Shown: positions 1-12,604 of the stretch, in pieces
How positions within the stretch are numbered: the first letter of the stretch is position 1
Layout of the letters: each line of letters begins with the position of its first letter
Source: Chamaea fasciata
Taxonomy: Eukaryota > Chordata > Aves > Passeriformes > Sylviidae
Reading direction: 5' to 3'
NCBI GenBank assembly: GCA_029207755.1
Contig: JARCOQ010000002.1
Span: 9,811,156-9,875,155, forward strand
DNA: 64,000 bases
Program-made: the position numbers and the translations under genes
Notes under the pieces: model-generated
Database searches by the model: none
Seen by the model: only the letters and a program-made list of their open reading frames with translations
Told to the model about the DNA's origin: nothing

Positions 1-614
1 TGTAGTCAGCTATTTTGAGGGTAACATTGATGATATAACACAATTTTTCTTATTCTTTTCTTTGACTTGTTCTAATGTTTCTGTGATTTAGAGGACAGGA
101 GTGGAACAGTATTTGCGACGTATTTTTTTATACCCATGAATATCTGTCCAGATTTTGCATGAATATGATGCCTCTGAGAAAATTAGCACCTGTCACCTTT
201 TTCAGGAAGTGACCAGCTGTAGATTTTCCTAAGTTAGCTTGATTACTGGAAGAATCTCTTCACAACCATAAGGAATTCCGTGGGAGTATAAGTAGAAAGT
301 GTTTGCTAAAGCACATTGTTTGTTTGGTTTTTTTTTCATTATGGGGAGAGGAAAAATATAAATAAAAGCAAAGAGCAAAGTACATTTGTCTCCACAGGAC
401 TCCAGACTGATCAGCATCCTTCCATATAAACGTATTCCTAAAGGCTTATTGATCATCTTCTTTAGACTTACCCGGCATGTTTTGTCTTACTTCTTTTCCT
501 CTTACTCTAGTATAGCTTTGTGAAGTGAGAAGTGGGTTCTTGCATTCTTTGGTAAGAAAAGCACAGTTGCAGTAGCTGTCATCTCTACTGAGAACTTACA
601 TATCCATAATAATT

Positions 615-630
615 AAAAAAAAAAAAAAAA
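615..630. repeat. Homopolymer A run (16 bp)
   Basis: Sixteen consecutive A residues follow a short AT-rich stretch. It may be the tail of an old retroposed copy or a simple slippage tract. No recognisable element precedes it. Confidence 0.9.
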
Positions 631-2103
631 CTCTGTAAGAAAATTAAAATGTTCTGTAGTTTCTATACCTGCATTTGATTGGTGTTCTTTTTTTGGTCCA
701 TCTCTATCTCAAGCAGCATTTAAGGTGGAAAACTGGATTGAAAGGTTGAGAAGGCAGACGGGGGTTTCTTGAAGTAGCTGAGGACAAAGCTGCAGCACTT
801 TACTCTGTTTAGGACTGATTTAGTATCTTAATTGAGTTCACGTTATTTGGGTTGAATTCTATCAGAGTTAAAGAAAAAAAAAAAAATGTTAGTTTCCTGC
901 AAGGCCTCCTATGCCTTTTTCCCAGGAAGAGTTTTACAATTTTTGCATTTGCTCTTTTATTTAGTTCTTGAATATTTTCCTGTCTCTTTATGAGGGGTTT
1001 TTTCATATATTCATAAAATAACATTTAAAATTGCCAGTCAAGAGAAAATGCATACATTTAAAAGTAAACTAGAATAAATTGAATGAGGTGGGGGTTTTTT
1101 TAACTAGGTCTTGTTGTGCAGAATTATTTATTTTGTCCTTTATTTCAGATATTTATCTTACTGATGTGTGTAGCATAAATTCAGTCATATGGTACTTCTG
1201 TCGAAATTTTGACAAAGCAGTTAAACAGAAGAGTGGGTAAAACTGCAAATTAATTGAATGGATAGACTTGGGTCTAATGCTTCTTTAGCTGTCATTTGCT
1301 TGTTTTGTTCTGCTTAATTTAGCTGCTTTTCAGCTCATAAACTTCAAAGTCAACTCAAAGTCGAGCTCAAGGAGAATTCATTTGATGCAAGCAGGCCTGA
1401 TTAGCCTGAGAGCTGTGAGCAAGGCTTGGATCTGTGCAGTCTGCATAATTGTGGGGAAGATGTAAATATATTTTTTTGGTATTCTGTGTTTAAGCTCAAA
1501 GGATTAATTTATAGTAAGAAATTAAGGAGGTTGCTGAGATTGAATATATAAAATCACTAGTTTTAAGATTTTAAATGTCATCTGTTTTAAGGGAAGGTAA
1601 TTTAGTAGTTTGGCTCATTAGTAGTGATCACGACTTAATATCGTGAGTTTTTTCCATTACTGTGGATTATTTCATAATGGATTTTCCCAGCTGGGATTTT
1701 AGAATGATGTATCTGTTTATTCAAGGCTACTCTTGTGCTCTGCTCTTGGTGTAGGACTGGTGTTGATTTCTAAATGGTCAGATATTTGTTGTACTCAGCT
1801 TATTCCTGGATCATTGACGATAAAACCTATAACTTTCAATTTACACCTCAGCTGTAAAGCTCTGATCTCTTTAAATCATATGGAAATGAACTCTAAACCT
1901 TTATAAAAATCTCCAGTGTTGCTTTTTCCTCATGCCAGAGAATTCTTCTTTAGTCTACTTTTCTCTGTTCCCTTTGTGTCAAACCAGAGCATGTCAATGC
2001 CATTTTGCTATCCCACACTGAACCAACTTTCTTTACTAATTATTATATTGAAATCACTTGTAGCTCATGAACATCTGCTGCTTGGTTTCACAGCTTAAAA
2101 TAC

Positions 2104-2123
2104 AGGGTATAATATTATACCCT
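2104..2123. repeat. Perfect 20-bp palindrome
   Basis: Bases 2104-2123 read AGGGTATAATATTATACCCT, which equals its own reverse complement. The centre is AATATT and the arms close with AGGG/CCCT. The symmetry does not extend further on either side. The function is unknown; it could form a small cruciform or be a symmetric protein site. Confidence 0.95.
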
Positions 2124-2579
2124 ATTTTTTTTTTCCTTTCTCTAACATGTGTTCCAGCTACTGAAACCTGCAGATGTTCTGGTATTTCAGATGACAGCAA
2201 TAAATCCCTGTGCATGCCCTTAGAATCTGTTTCTCTTTTCCACAGACCATTTTGAGTTTTCCCTCACACGACATGAAAGAGACTGTGCTGATGGCTGCAG
2301 TTGTGAAACAGAATAGAAACAGAATAATAAACATAAATCCTAGGTTAAACACATTTTTGATTCTGCAGATTGATAAGAGGAGTAGGAAGGAACAAGTAGA
2401 GAGATGCGACAGAAAGAGTCCAGCTCTGGAGCTCCATTTTTTCTGTCCTAGACAAATGGCATGTGTACTGAATTGGGAGGATTTTTACAACTGTGTCTAC
2501 ACTGGCAGTGATAGGACTTCCACATGGCAAAGACTTCCTTTCTCAGAAACTGCCTGGCTTGCCCTGATGGAAGCCCGAA

Positions 2580-2594
2580 TTTTTTTTTTTTTTT
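2580..2594. repeat. Homopolymer T run (15 bp)
   Basis: Fifteen consecutive T residues. This is a simple slippage tract, or the tail of an old minus-strand retroposed copy that can no longer be recognised. Confidence 0.9.
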
Positions 2595-4084
2595 AACCTT
2601 GAAATATTTTCAGATTACAGCACTTTTGCATCCTTCTTTGAAGTCACAGTCTCAAATACAATACATTAACATTTGAAGATCTAAATACTTTGTTGTGTAA
2701 CAAAGCCTAAGAGTTGATATTCTTACCATAATATTCTATAACTCTTCAAGTGTAGTAAAATCTTTACTGGAAGTTGTGAGGATGAAGCCAAGCAGCTTTT
2801 CTCTAGAATAAAATTTGATGGACACTAGAAACTATTTACCACTGGGAATGTTACCTTTTTTCCCCTCCTCTCTACCCCAAGATCATCATTTAGCCCAACT
2901 GAGTCACAGCTATCAAAGAAAATCTACAAAAATAGCCAAGTTAGTTATTAAAAAGATAATGAGCTCAACAGAGGGAACAGGAAAAGAGTTGGTTTTAAAG
3001 ACAGCTCTGTTCTACTGGATTCAATAACAGGGGGGAAGAAAAAGTTAGTTTTGCTGCCCATAGCTGTTCACTGAGAAAATCACTTAGATTGCATAATGGA
3101 TAAACAGAATTAGGTTAAAGGAAAGGTTGGGATCCTCTGCCAGCAAAGCTTTCTCCACTGAGAGTTACCACACTCTCTGTTGTGCCATTTCAAGCATTGC
3201 TATTACCAGAAACTAACCCAGACCTGTCTGAATGATCTAGTTTAAAAAGTAAGCAGAAAACTGGTTTTCAAGTTTAAATGGTTTGAAGTTAAGAGCGGGG
3301 AATGTCACCAAGAAGTTTTGGGTCAGTGCACGGCTACACAAACAGAGCATGAAGAAACTGCAGCATCTGGGGGGAGAAAAAAAGAAGCAAATCCACAGTT
3401 GTTGGTGCTGGAAAAAAAAATGTACCCAACGTGTGCTTGCTGGATGTGTCAGTGATACTGGGCCAGGACCAGTGAGAGAGATTGTACTGGTGGATTTCAA
3501 ATTATCTGAAAACCTTTGTGCATTGAAAACATACTAAGTGGGCTGGGTTTGCATTCATTTTTGCTGTGTTGCTCATAAGAAGTTAAACTAAATTTCAAAG
3601 CTAACATATAAAATCATAAATATGATAGCTGATGGTTTATATCTAAGAGGATTTTTTTTTTCCTTTTTGTCATAAGGAAAACTTTGGTGAAAAGTAAACA
3701 GTTCTGTAGTCTTGGTTGAAACTCCAATAATCCACACAAGTGTTAATAAACAGCTTGGAGGAACAAACGTTCAGTTGTCTCAAGAATCCATTTATTCCAT
3801 AGCTCAAGTGGTTGAAAGAACTTGTAATTTCTTTTTTTGTTGTTGGCATCATTAAGGTGAAGTTACTTTGCTTAAAGGAATGTATACCATTTAAATGTTA
3901 GATTGTTTGAAAACGTGTATTTGCTGCTTTATAAACACTTTATAAACAGAGGGTGCCACTCCTACATCAGACATTCCTTAAGCTTCAAGATAGTGCTGAC
4001 AAAAACTTACTGGACCTTTGTCACGGTTGAAAAAGAAAGTGGAAGACAAAATGAAACTAAATTATTCTTTATAGTGTTTTTACA

Positions 4085-4205
4085 CCAAAAAAACCCCTAA
4101 AAACCAAAACAAACAAACAACCCCCCCCAAAAAAAAACCAAAACCAAAAAACAACACAACCCCCCACACACACTTTTGCCCCCCAGAACAAAACCACCAA
4201 ACCAC
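4085..4205. repeat. A/C-only low-complexity tract (T/G on minus strand)
   Basis: About 120 bp are built almost only of A and C, with runs such as C8 followed by A9, and CA dinucleotides near 4166-4173. On the minus strand this is T/G-rich DNA of the same kind as the plus-strand tracts found later in the window. It creates a false minus-strand frame (4097-4354) rich in Phe, Gly, Val and Cys. Confidence 0.9.
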
Positions 4206-7200
4206 TGTAGAGTGAGGTTTATAGAAGCCTTTGAATTTCTACTTTCAAAAAAAAAAAAAAAATTGTATATGTGGTATATGTGTGTACATTTATACCAGTG
4301 GTGCGCACTGGACAAAGTTTGAAAGTTAAGAGCCTGAATCAGATCAAGATACATGCAAACATGGAACTTGGATTTTTACATGTTTTTTAAACCTTCTTTG
4401 ATTGGAGAGACAGAGTTTTTAGTCATCTAAGGAGAGAAAACGATGAATCTGTGAAAGAAGATTATACCAAATCTTTTAGATTGATTTAATACTAAAGACC
4501 GTTTACCACGAAATAGTCTAAACAGAATTTGTTGGTTGTATGTAGTTCATTCTTCTTTAACTTGCAAAATGTGTGATTTGAAAAATGCTATGAATTAATC
4601 TCAAACAATTTCTTTTTTGTGTTCTAGGTAAGAGAATAGCAGGTTTCTCACACTGTAATCAGACTACAGCAAGGTAACCTATTTCAGGTATCTAAAGCCT
4701 ATGATGGGACTATAGTTTGTGTGTGTGTGAATATCAGACTCCCTTCCATATGAAAAGTGTCTGAGTCAGTAAAATACTTGCTTGCTGAAGAAGCAGCCAA
4801 CCTTAACAGATCCTTAACAAACCTTGAAAATATAATAGAAAAAAAATATATTCTGGGATACTGTTCTGCCCTTCCTCTGTGAAAACTGTTTAATTAATGT
4901 TGTTACCATACTGGATGTGTTTCGTATGTGTATGTATTTACATAGCAAGGCTCAGACAACAATATTGTCACTTTGTGACTTGATTTAAAAAATTTAAAGG
5001 AAAAAGAAGAAAAAAAATAGTTTGATGCAAATTGTAACAAAGTGTGGAGTTGCACATGTAGTTCACTATATCAAGATTAATTTCAAAAGATCCTCAAATA
5101 CCATTGTTCCATCAGGATACTTCATACTCATTTCTGCATGTAGATAGTATTGATAAGCTGACATTTTGCTAAGAGGTGGGATTGGCACAGCTTGGCTGTG
5201 CTGCATAGACTGATGTGCTCAAGCAGCCAAAATATTTTTTATTTGATTATAAGTTATTATTGGATATGGACAACTCTAAAAATAAACCAAACAAGCTTGG
5301 TTTCCTTTTACATCCTTGGTGTTAATCAAGCTTTATGGGTATTACTTCTGTAAGAGTCTTGTATTTTAAATAGACAACTGAACCTCATTTATTAATTAAC
5401 CTGTGATTATTGACACAAAATACAGAGGGTTACAGTAGATTCAGCCAAGATCCAGTTCTGGAGTGTCTGTCATCTACAGCTTTCTAAGAGTCTCCTGGAA
5501 AATTTAATTAAAATTTTTTCATGGTTTTCCCCTCACCAATAACCTGTGCTTTTGTGGTCCTTGATGTGGTTGTTTTCCAGCAAGAGTAGAGTGTAGCCTC
5601 TTGAAAAGAACTGGAACATTTTAGAGGCCTTTGTTTCCTTGAGTGCATCCTGCCTTTAAAAATGCAACTTTAAAATGAATGATAGTGCTGGGGTATCCTT
5701 AATGATGTTGTATTCACATCTGAGCACTGCTTTTTTTTTTGTTGTTGCTGCCAGTATCTGCACTGTTGGATACTGGGATACATAAAATCCTGCAGCTACA
5801 CAGAGACAAGTAAACAACATAAATCCTTTACTGCTAGACAGAATGGTGTGATGAATCTAAATGGCTTTTTTAAAGGTAAGGTTTGCTGAGATGTCCAGAG
5901 ATTTCCAGGTTCCTTTGCTAAATGACCCAGAGTTCCATGAGTAACTTTGGGATAGGAAGGCCTTGCCTTGTCCAGCTGCATTTTGGATGCACTGGATCAG
6001 CATAGGACTGATAGTGGTTTGGTATGGTAACAATTGTTGTTCTGAAGTGTACCTCCAGCAGATGCTATTGCTTTAAATGTAGTATGCCATTTGTTTTGCT
6101 CTTGGAGCAAGTTACCTGTAGCAGATGAATGGTATTAAAGTTGAGGTGCAGGTTTCGAAACCATGGATTGTGTATCTCTGATCAGATTGATACCTGTTAA
6201 TTGTGCTGAGCATCATTAAGTTTGATAAGGATGGCAATTGGGACAGTTTCTCATTTATTCCTCAAACTGCCATACAGAATTCTTCTGACTGTAGGGCAAT
6301 TTGTGCTTTTGTATTTTCTTTTTTTTTCCCTTCTCTCCCTTCCATCTCACCCTGCCCCTAGTAGCCATCCTTTTTTTGTTCCTGGTGAGTTCACGAAACT
6401 GCATAGGCACAAATTTGTCGATGTTTTTCCCTCTCACATTGTATAAAGAGTTGTAATGACAGAAATGTTAAGTGCTCAAATCTGTAACCTAATTGACTTT
6501 GCATATATTGCATGCTGGCAAGTGGTCTAGACTAAGATCATTTTAAGATAATCAGTGTTTCCTACTTTATGTAAATGCATGATAGTGCATATTTATTTAA
6601 GATATAAATGGGGATGATACCAGGCATTTCTGCAGTAAAAGGAAAGTTTTTTGTTAAAAAAAAAATGACCCTTTTACAGCAGGAACACTTCAGGTAGAAT
6701 ATTTTACATTGCAGTATTCTTAAATAAGTTTGCACAGCAGGCATCCCATATTTCTTGGTGTTAACAAATCCACTTGGAAGTACCATTTTCTTTTTCCAAG
6801 GAGTGGTTTGCTATTACTTGTATGCAAATCTTGTTTTCTGTTGCAGAGTTACAGCAATCAAGAGATTCTCACATAATGATGGCATCTGCTGAATGTTGTT
6901 AGAATTCTTCATACAAGCACAGACAAAAAAAAACATCGGGTTGCTGTAGATGTTTCTTTGCATGTTGCTGACTATTTCACCATTGAGCAACCTGAAGTTA
7001 CTTTCCTATTTAATTTTTTTTTAGTGACTGAAAAATTTTTAGTTCTGCGTGATTGTGTTTTACCCAAAGAGAATGCACAAAGTTGTATAAGGCAATCTAG
7101 CAGTTCCTTTTCCTGCATCTTTCTCCACACTGAAGTCCTTGCCCCCTACATTTGCAAGACCTGTTTTGAAAATTTGATCTCTTTTAGGGCTCTGTGGAGA

Positions 7201-7220
7201 AGCAGAAAATTCTAGAATTT

Positions 7221-7252
7221 CTTTGACTGTAGGTGGCTTTGACTGTAGGTAG
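7221..7252. repeat. Tandem duplication, 16-bp unit x2
   Basis: CTTTGACTGTAGGTGG at 7221-7236 is followed directly by CTTTGACTGTAGGTAG at 7237-7252. The copies differ at one base, so the duplication is fairly recent or the unit is short enough to have escaped change. Confidence 0.95.
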
Positions 7253-7265
7253 TCCAGACTTTATA

Positions 7266-7331
7266 TGGGGTTTGGTTGGGGGTTCATCTTTTGTGGGTTT
7301 ATTTTTGTTTTTGTTGTTTTGTTTTGTTTTT
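7266..7331. repeat. T/G-rich low-complexity tract
   Basis: Runs of G3-G5 near the start give way to GTTTT-type units. A and C are almost absent from the second half. It is a short member of the T/G tract family described for later parts of the window. Confidence 0.75.
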
Positions 7332-8839
7332 GACAAATATTACCTCTGCTTCTCTGTCAAGTAGATATTTATATTATAAATACATTTGATCCTATGTTAC
7401 AAGATCTATCTTCTTGGGCTAAATAGTCATCTACCATGTTGTAGTCTAACCCCAGCCAGCATCTAAGCACCAAGCAGTCATTCATTCACTCCTTCCTTCC
7501 CTCCCAGCAAGATGGAGGGAGAGAATCAAAAGGGTAAAAGTGGGAAAACTTGTGGGAGTTGAGATAAAAAGAGTTTAATGATTGAAATTATAAAAAAAAA
7601 AATCAGATCATTTGTAAATTAAAGGGGAATAACGAACACAGAGAAATAAACCCCAGAGAAGGCATGTGATGCAAGTAAGAGTAGTTGTTCAGCTGCACCT
7701 GACTGGTGTATCCTCTCCCAACTTCTTGTGCACCCCAGCCCACTTCTTGGGGTGGGAAGTAGAAAAAGCCTTGGCTCTGTGCAAGCCCAGCAGTGAGAAA
7801 AACGTATCTGCATTATCAGCACTGCTTCCGGCACAAATCCAAAACACAGCCCTGTAATAGCTCCTGTGAAGAAAATGAACTCTATTCCAGGCACAACCAG
7901 CACACCTATACCAAAAGAGGTGTTATCAAAGTTCTTAGGAGATCTATTTCTTTGGGTCCATTAAAATATTAGAGGTTTTTGAGCAGTTTGATGAAATAGC
8001 ATATTAATGCAGTATAATGTTATATAAAGCTACATGGTGCTTAACCAAAACTACTCAGGATAATTTGTGGCAAAGACTATTATAATCCATTAGCCATAAT
8101 TTCCAAGGCAATTTTCAGTCACTTTTAAGTTGTGACAACAATGTGTGCTGTAAATTGTTATATGAATTGCAGAGATTCTTGGGTTTTTATACCATTTTCA
8201 CAAATAACTGTGCTATAAGCAGTGTTTTTATAGGTGAGGTTATGTTAGGGCAACTTGGATTTTTGTCTCTCTACCTATTGTGAATGGAGGTATAGTCTGT
8301 TTGTGATAAAAATGGGTAGGGATAATGGATAATCTCTCCTTTTAAGCTGCATCTCCAGTTTAGGAAAAAGTCATTAAATATAAGGCTTGAATTCACAAGT
8401 AAAATAAAATACATTCAGTCTCTAAGATTTCTTGCCAGTGCAGGGCTTAAATGAAATTTAGGACTATAAGTAGATTTTTGAGGTTAAAAGCACACTGAAT
8501 TTCTCCTTCCTGTAAACTGCCTTTGCCTTGAATGACGAGGGAGTTGTGCAGAAACACTAAGATTAAATTGTTAAAGCACACACCTGTGTTAAATATGCAT
8601 GTGTTATCACAGGAAAGATTATGTGGAAATTGTGGGGCTTCTTTTTTTGCAAACTTTCTTTTTGTGCTTGGTTTTTCAACATTTAACATTTTGCATGATG
8701 GTTTCTGTGCACGTTGCTTAAATTGATCTCCACGGTTTTCTTACAGAACATGAGCAATTTGAAAGGAAAACAAAGTTCTAAACTGCCTGTGATATTATTT
8801 ACAGGAAAAAAAATATATATATCCTTCAAAAGTGTATTT

Positions 8840-9190
8840 CATAGGATCACAGAATATCTGGGGTTGGACGGGACCTGTGGAGATCATCTAGCCCAAACCT
8901 CTTGCCAAGGCAGGGTCACCTCAAGTGGGTGACACAAGAACTTTTCCAGCTGGTTTTATTGTCTCCAGAGAGGGAGAATCCATACATTCCCTGGGCAGCT
9001 TTTCCAGTGTTCTGCCACCCTTAATGTAAAAAATTTCTTCCTCATGTTGAATGGAACTTGTGGTGTTTTATTTTATGGCCATTTCTCCTTGCCCTGTAGC
9101 TGGGCGCCACCAAAAAGGGTTTGGCACCATCCTCCTGATGGGAAGTAATCTGGAATGGTTTGTGTGCTCCTTAGATTTCTGGCAGGGTAA
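8840..9190 (-). mobile_element. CR1 LINE fragment, 5'-truncated, 3' end intact
   Basis: Read from 8840 the sequence begins CATAGGATCACAGAATATC, which matches the reverse complement of the CR1 terminal octamer repeat. It continues with the familiar CR1 3' block: TTGGACGGGACC, then GATCATCTAGCCCAA, then the segments about a GGTGACA motif, a 'CTCCAGAGAGGGAGAATCC' motif, 'CCCTGGGCAGC' and 'TTCTTCCTCATGTTGA'. Because these read in reverse complement on the plus strand, the element lies on the minus strand with its 3' end at 8840. The match is clear to about 9140 and fades towards 9190. No reverse transcriptase frame remains, so the copy is dead. CR1 inserts without clear target duplications, so none is expected. 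Confidence 0.93.
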
Positions 9191-11050
9191 CCGCAAACCC
9201 TCTGCCAGAATTCCTCCAAAAGCAATACCCCATTGCATTGTCCTTGACACAGGAGACATCCCTGTATCACTTTTTAGCTTTTAGTGAAAGACCATGAAAT
9301 CCTAGTGTGTGTACACACAAATCAAAAGCAAGCTGAAGCAGAGCTCATTTCTATAGTGATCAAATTATTCAGTAGAAAAGCTGGCAAAATTACTGTGCTG
9401 TTGTGATAATAATTAAAGAAAAATATATTACTTTTCAAATTCTACAGTTTTAGTAGAAATAAAGCTAGAAAGCTGAATCAAAACTGTTTTCATATCAATC
9501 GAGCAGCAGTTAATTTTTAACGAAATTATTTAAGAAGAAAATATCACAATTAAGCTGCTATTAATGCATTAAAAAGTAAATGCAAATATGTTGCTTTCCA
9601 GATCATAGGGTTTCAAACCAAAAAGCAAATTCTAGTGGAATGCAGTCAACTAATTTTTCCTCATCTGAGTCATTCAACTTTTCATCAGTGCTCTTTTTGT
9701 TCCCCTTGATTTGACTATTCAAAAATTCTGTTGCTGTCACCCAGGCATTTATTTTTTTTTTCTTTTTCCTCTTTTTTCCAAATTTGTTTGAAGAAGTTCA
9801 GTGTAGTAAAGAGCAATGCCATGTTGTGTTTTGTCATGCCTGCTGGATGTTCCCACGCCGGTGACACTGGGATTGAAGGCACAGATCTCTGATGAAACTT
9901 CCCAAGCCAAACATGCAATGTGGGTGGGGATTTTTGGGTTTAGATCAGTACGATATTATTTGTGAATGAATACAGAAAATATATTAGCAGTCTAGTCTAA
10001 GGATGTTTTCCTGTACAATCATTGTTACTCATGTGGAGGATGATTTGGACAGTAAAATGACCGACAAACAAATAGGTGAATTAAATGCTCTAAGAGACCC
10101 AACCCATAACTTTTTGATGTTATATTTCATTATCTAAATCTGTACACCCAGAGCTTTTGTTCCAGAATATTCTTGCTATTTTTTTGTTGAAAAATTGGCC
10201 AAATAGTTCAGTTATTGACCAGAAATATATCAGGCTCCAGGGAAACCTACCAGTAATTCTTGTATTGTTAGCAGAAAATCTGATGAGTTACTCATTATTA
10301 CCACTTGAATAAGTACAAGGGATTATTTTTCTTTACTTTATTTTTTACTTTTTTTTTCTTCTCTAATGTTCTGCTCTGAAAATTCCAGGACTGCTCTCTG
10401 CAAAAAACTCTTTTGTGAAATGCTGTTCATTTCTTCATTTCTCTTTGGAAGGAAATCATCTACAAAGAATTGAGTTCTGGCATAATATGAAATATCATGG
10501 AATTGAAACTTGGAAGGTGCCTACTACCCCTTGAGATGTAAAATATGCATTGGGAACTAATAGCAAATGTTCCACATTATGGTGCAAAACTTCTCAAATA
10601 GTTCCACCCTCCTCCAGTCACCTTTCTTCATTAAGTATTCTTTGTTGGTATTTGCAGAGCAGAATGATCCTGGCCCTGTGAAGCTTCAGCACTGACAAAG
10701 GAGCGAATGACAGCTCCTCAATGATTTTCAGTTAATCAGTCTAATTACCTTTCACTCCATTGCAGTGGCAACATCAAGCTCGTGAAGGAAAACTTTAAGA
10801 AATATCCAGGTTTCTACTATTGTGTTTTCTTCATGCAGGCTCTGTTGCAACAATTCATTTTAGCATTTACTTCACCCCATTAAAGTAACTCCTGGAGGTC
10901 ACAGGAGGTACCAGGCTGTTTTGATGTCCTCTGAAAGGATGCAGCTGGGTATTGAAAAGCTTCCCTGAACTGCAGTCTAGCAGTGGGGATGGAATTAAAA
11001 CCTTTGCTTTACAAGTCATGAGCTTCTGTGGGTCAATGCAGGATACAGGG
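9191..11050. other. Non-coding AT-rich sequence between two CR1 fragments
   Basis: No gene is visible. A 14-bp palindrome of alternating TG/CA lies at 9306-9319. The sequence around 10720-10870 is slightly richer in homeobox-like TAATTA and AATTA motifs but has no frame or RNA structure I can support. Confidence 0.65.
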
Positions 11051-11125
11051 AATCATAGAACATCTCAAGCTGGAGAGAATTCATAAGGATTATTCTGTCC
11101 AAGTCCCTGCTTCTCACTGGTGATA
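11051..11125 (-). mobile_element. CR1 LINE 3'-end fragment
   Basis: The string AATCATAGAACATCTCAAGC opens a segment that follows the typical antisense CR1 3' end: a short AAGCTGGA motif, then CATAAGGATTATTCTGTCCA, then CCCTGCTTCTCAC. Only about 75 bp are recognisable, so it is a very short or heavily decayed copy. The orientation (minus strand) matches the 8840 copy, but the text differs enough to be another CR1 subfamily. Confidence 0.8.
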
Positions 11126-12549
11126 TCTTGTCTTCATGTCCCCTTATCCTCACAGAGGGTGAGTCTGAGGCAGTCTGGCACTGACCTGGCACTTTTTTAA
11201 TTCAACCGCCAGTAATTTAAGTCCGCATTTTTCATTAGACTTCCCCAGAGGTGATGAGGGAGGGTTTTTTGAGTCTGAGCTGTCTGCTCCAGGTTTGGCC
11301 ACATTTCATTTTTATGGACACACACAGTGAAGCCTCCTCACATGGCAGCCTTTGGTTAATATGTAGATGTATTATCTACATTTTATCTTTTTCATATAAC
11401 TCTACAACCTTAATTAGTATCTCCTGGTTCAGAGACAGCTCATAACATTTTATTTCATCCTTTTTTACTTCTGCGGCCCTCACTGTTCTTTCACAAATCC
11501 AGCAGATGTATGTGTATTGCTCCCTTACATCTGTCTTCTTCTGTCATTTTAATTTTGCTGTAATTCAATTTAGTGATAACAGGCAGAAAGGAAGTAAATT
11601 TTTTGATAACAATGCAAACCATCAGAGGTTTAAAGCTGGCCACAGTAAACACAATTGCATAATTTGTGATACTCAGAAAAAAGTTAGAAGATTAGTATAT
11701 AAGCCTGTAGTCAGAGATCCTTCTCTTTATCATTACCTGGACTTATCTGGATAATTAATTGTTTACAACTTTTTTTTTTTTGAAAGTTGGTTTTCTAGAT
11801 GGCTAAAAAAGCCCATGCCAGAAACCAAATGATTTCTTTTCTCCCAAGTGATGTATTAGATCCACATTTGTCCCCATTTGTACAGTCTTTGTTTTGACCC
11901 ATTTATTTTGATTCTCTTCTCAGCATGTTTTCACAGGCACATAAACAATTTAAATAACAATAATATGTGTAAAGAAAGTACACCAAGATACCTCAGGTGC
12001 TCTGTTGAGATAGAATATGCATCTAAATTGATTCAGGAGTAATACGCACTTTTGCAAAGTGCCATGACTTTCAGACTTTTCTGTAGGAAGAATCAACAAT
12101 GAAAAATAACCAAGAAAAAGAGAAGAGAAGAGAAAGAAATCCAGGTTGTCTTTTTGTACATGCTAAATTAAAAAAAAAAAGCCGCTCAGTATTGTATAAT
12201 TATTTTGGAAATGCAGAATGATGCAAACCAGCATATTCTGTTAACCATCAGCATTATTAATTCAGGCTCTTTATTTGATGCCTTCTGTCCTCTGGATTTG
12301 AGTCAGAGGTGGTCAGTTTGTACATATAGATGCAGGGAAATATACATCTATCTGTAGATGTATGTTTGGGAATATCCCACCCAGCCTGCAGGCCATGCAT
12401 CACACTGGACCTGGCACTTCTGCCCTTAACAATCCCATAATTTTCTTGGAAACTAAGGATGGTGCCAGTCCCAGAGTCACCATGGGAGAACAGCTCTGCA
12501 GCAGCATTGCCCCTGTGCCTGTTTATAAACTGATGTCTGCAACCACATT

Positions 12550-12604
12550 CTTCCAAAACTGTTCTCCATGCCATCTTCCAAAACTGCCATCCTCATGGCA
12601 TGGA
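12550..12604. repeat. Interleaved direct and inverted repeats
   Basis: CTTCCAAAACTG occurs at 12550-12561 and again at 12575-12586. TCCATGCCAT at 12565-12574 is the exact reverse complement of ATGGCATGGA at 12595-12604. The second direct copy sits in the 20-base loop of the inverted pair. A 10-bp stem with a 20-nt loop is possible, though modest. Confidence 0.9.

Larger units (their letters stand above)
1..4084. other. Non-coding AT-rich sequence, no gene seen
   Basis: No exon-like or protein-like segment is visible. The longest open frame (2210-2596, plus strand, 128 codons) has no recognisable domain, no upstream promoter signal and ends in a run of T. The stretch has homopolymer A at 615-630, homopolymer T at 2580-2594 and a short perfect palindrome at 2104-2123. 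CpG is rare, as expected for bulk vertebrate DNA. It is most simply intronic or intergenic. Confidence 0.75.
4206..8839. other. Non-coding AT-rich sequence, no gene seen
   Basis: This is unique-looking AT-rich DNA. All open frames are under 100 codons, overlap one another on opposite strands and show no domain. Local features are a 16-bp tandem duplication (7221-7252) and a short T/G tract (7266-7331). I see no CpG cluster and no RNA gene. Confidence 0.7.

Noticed and set aside
2210..2596. 128-codon plus frame
   Set aside because: It ends in poly-Phe from a T run, overlaps opposite-strand frames and has no domain.
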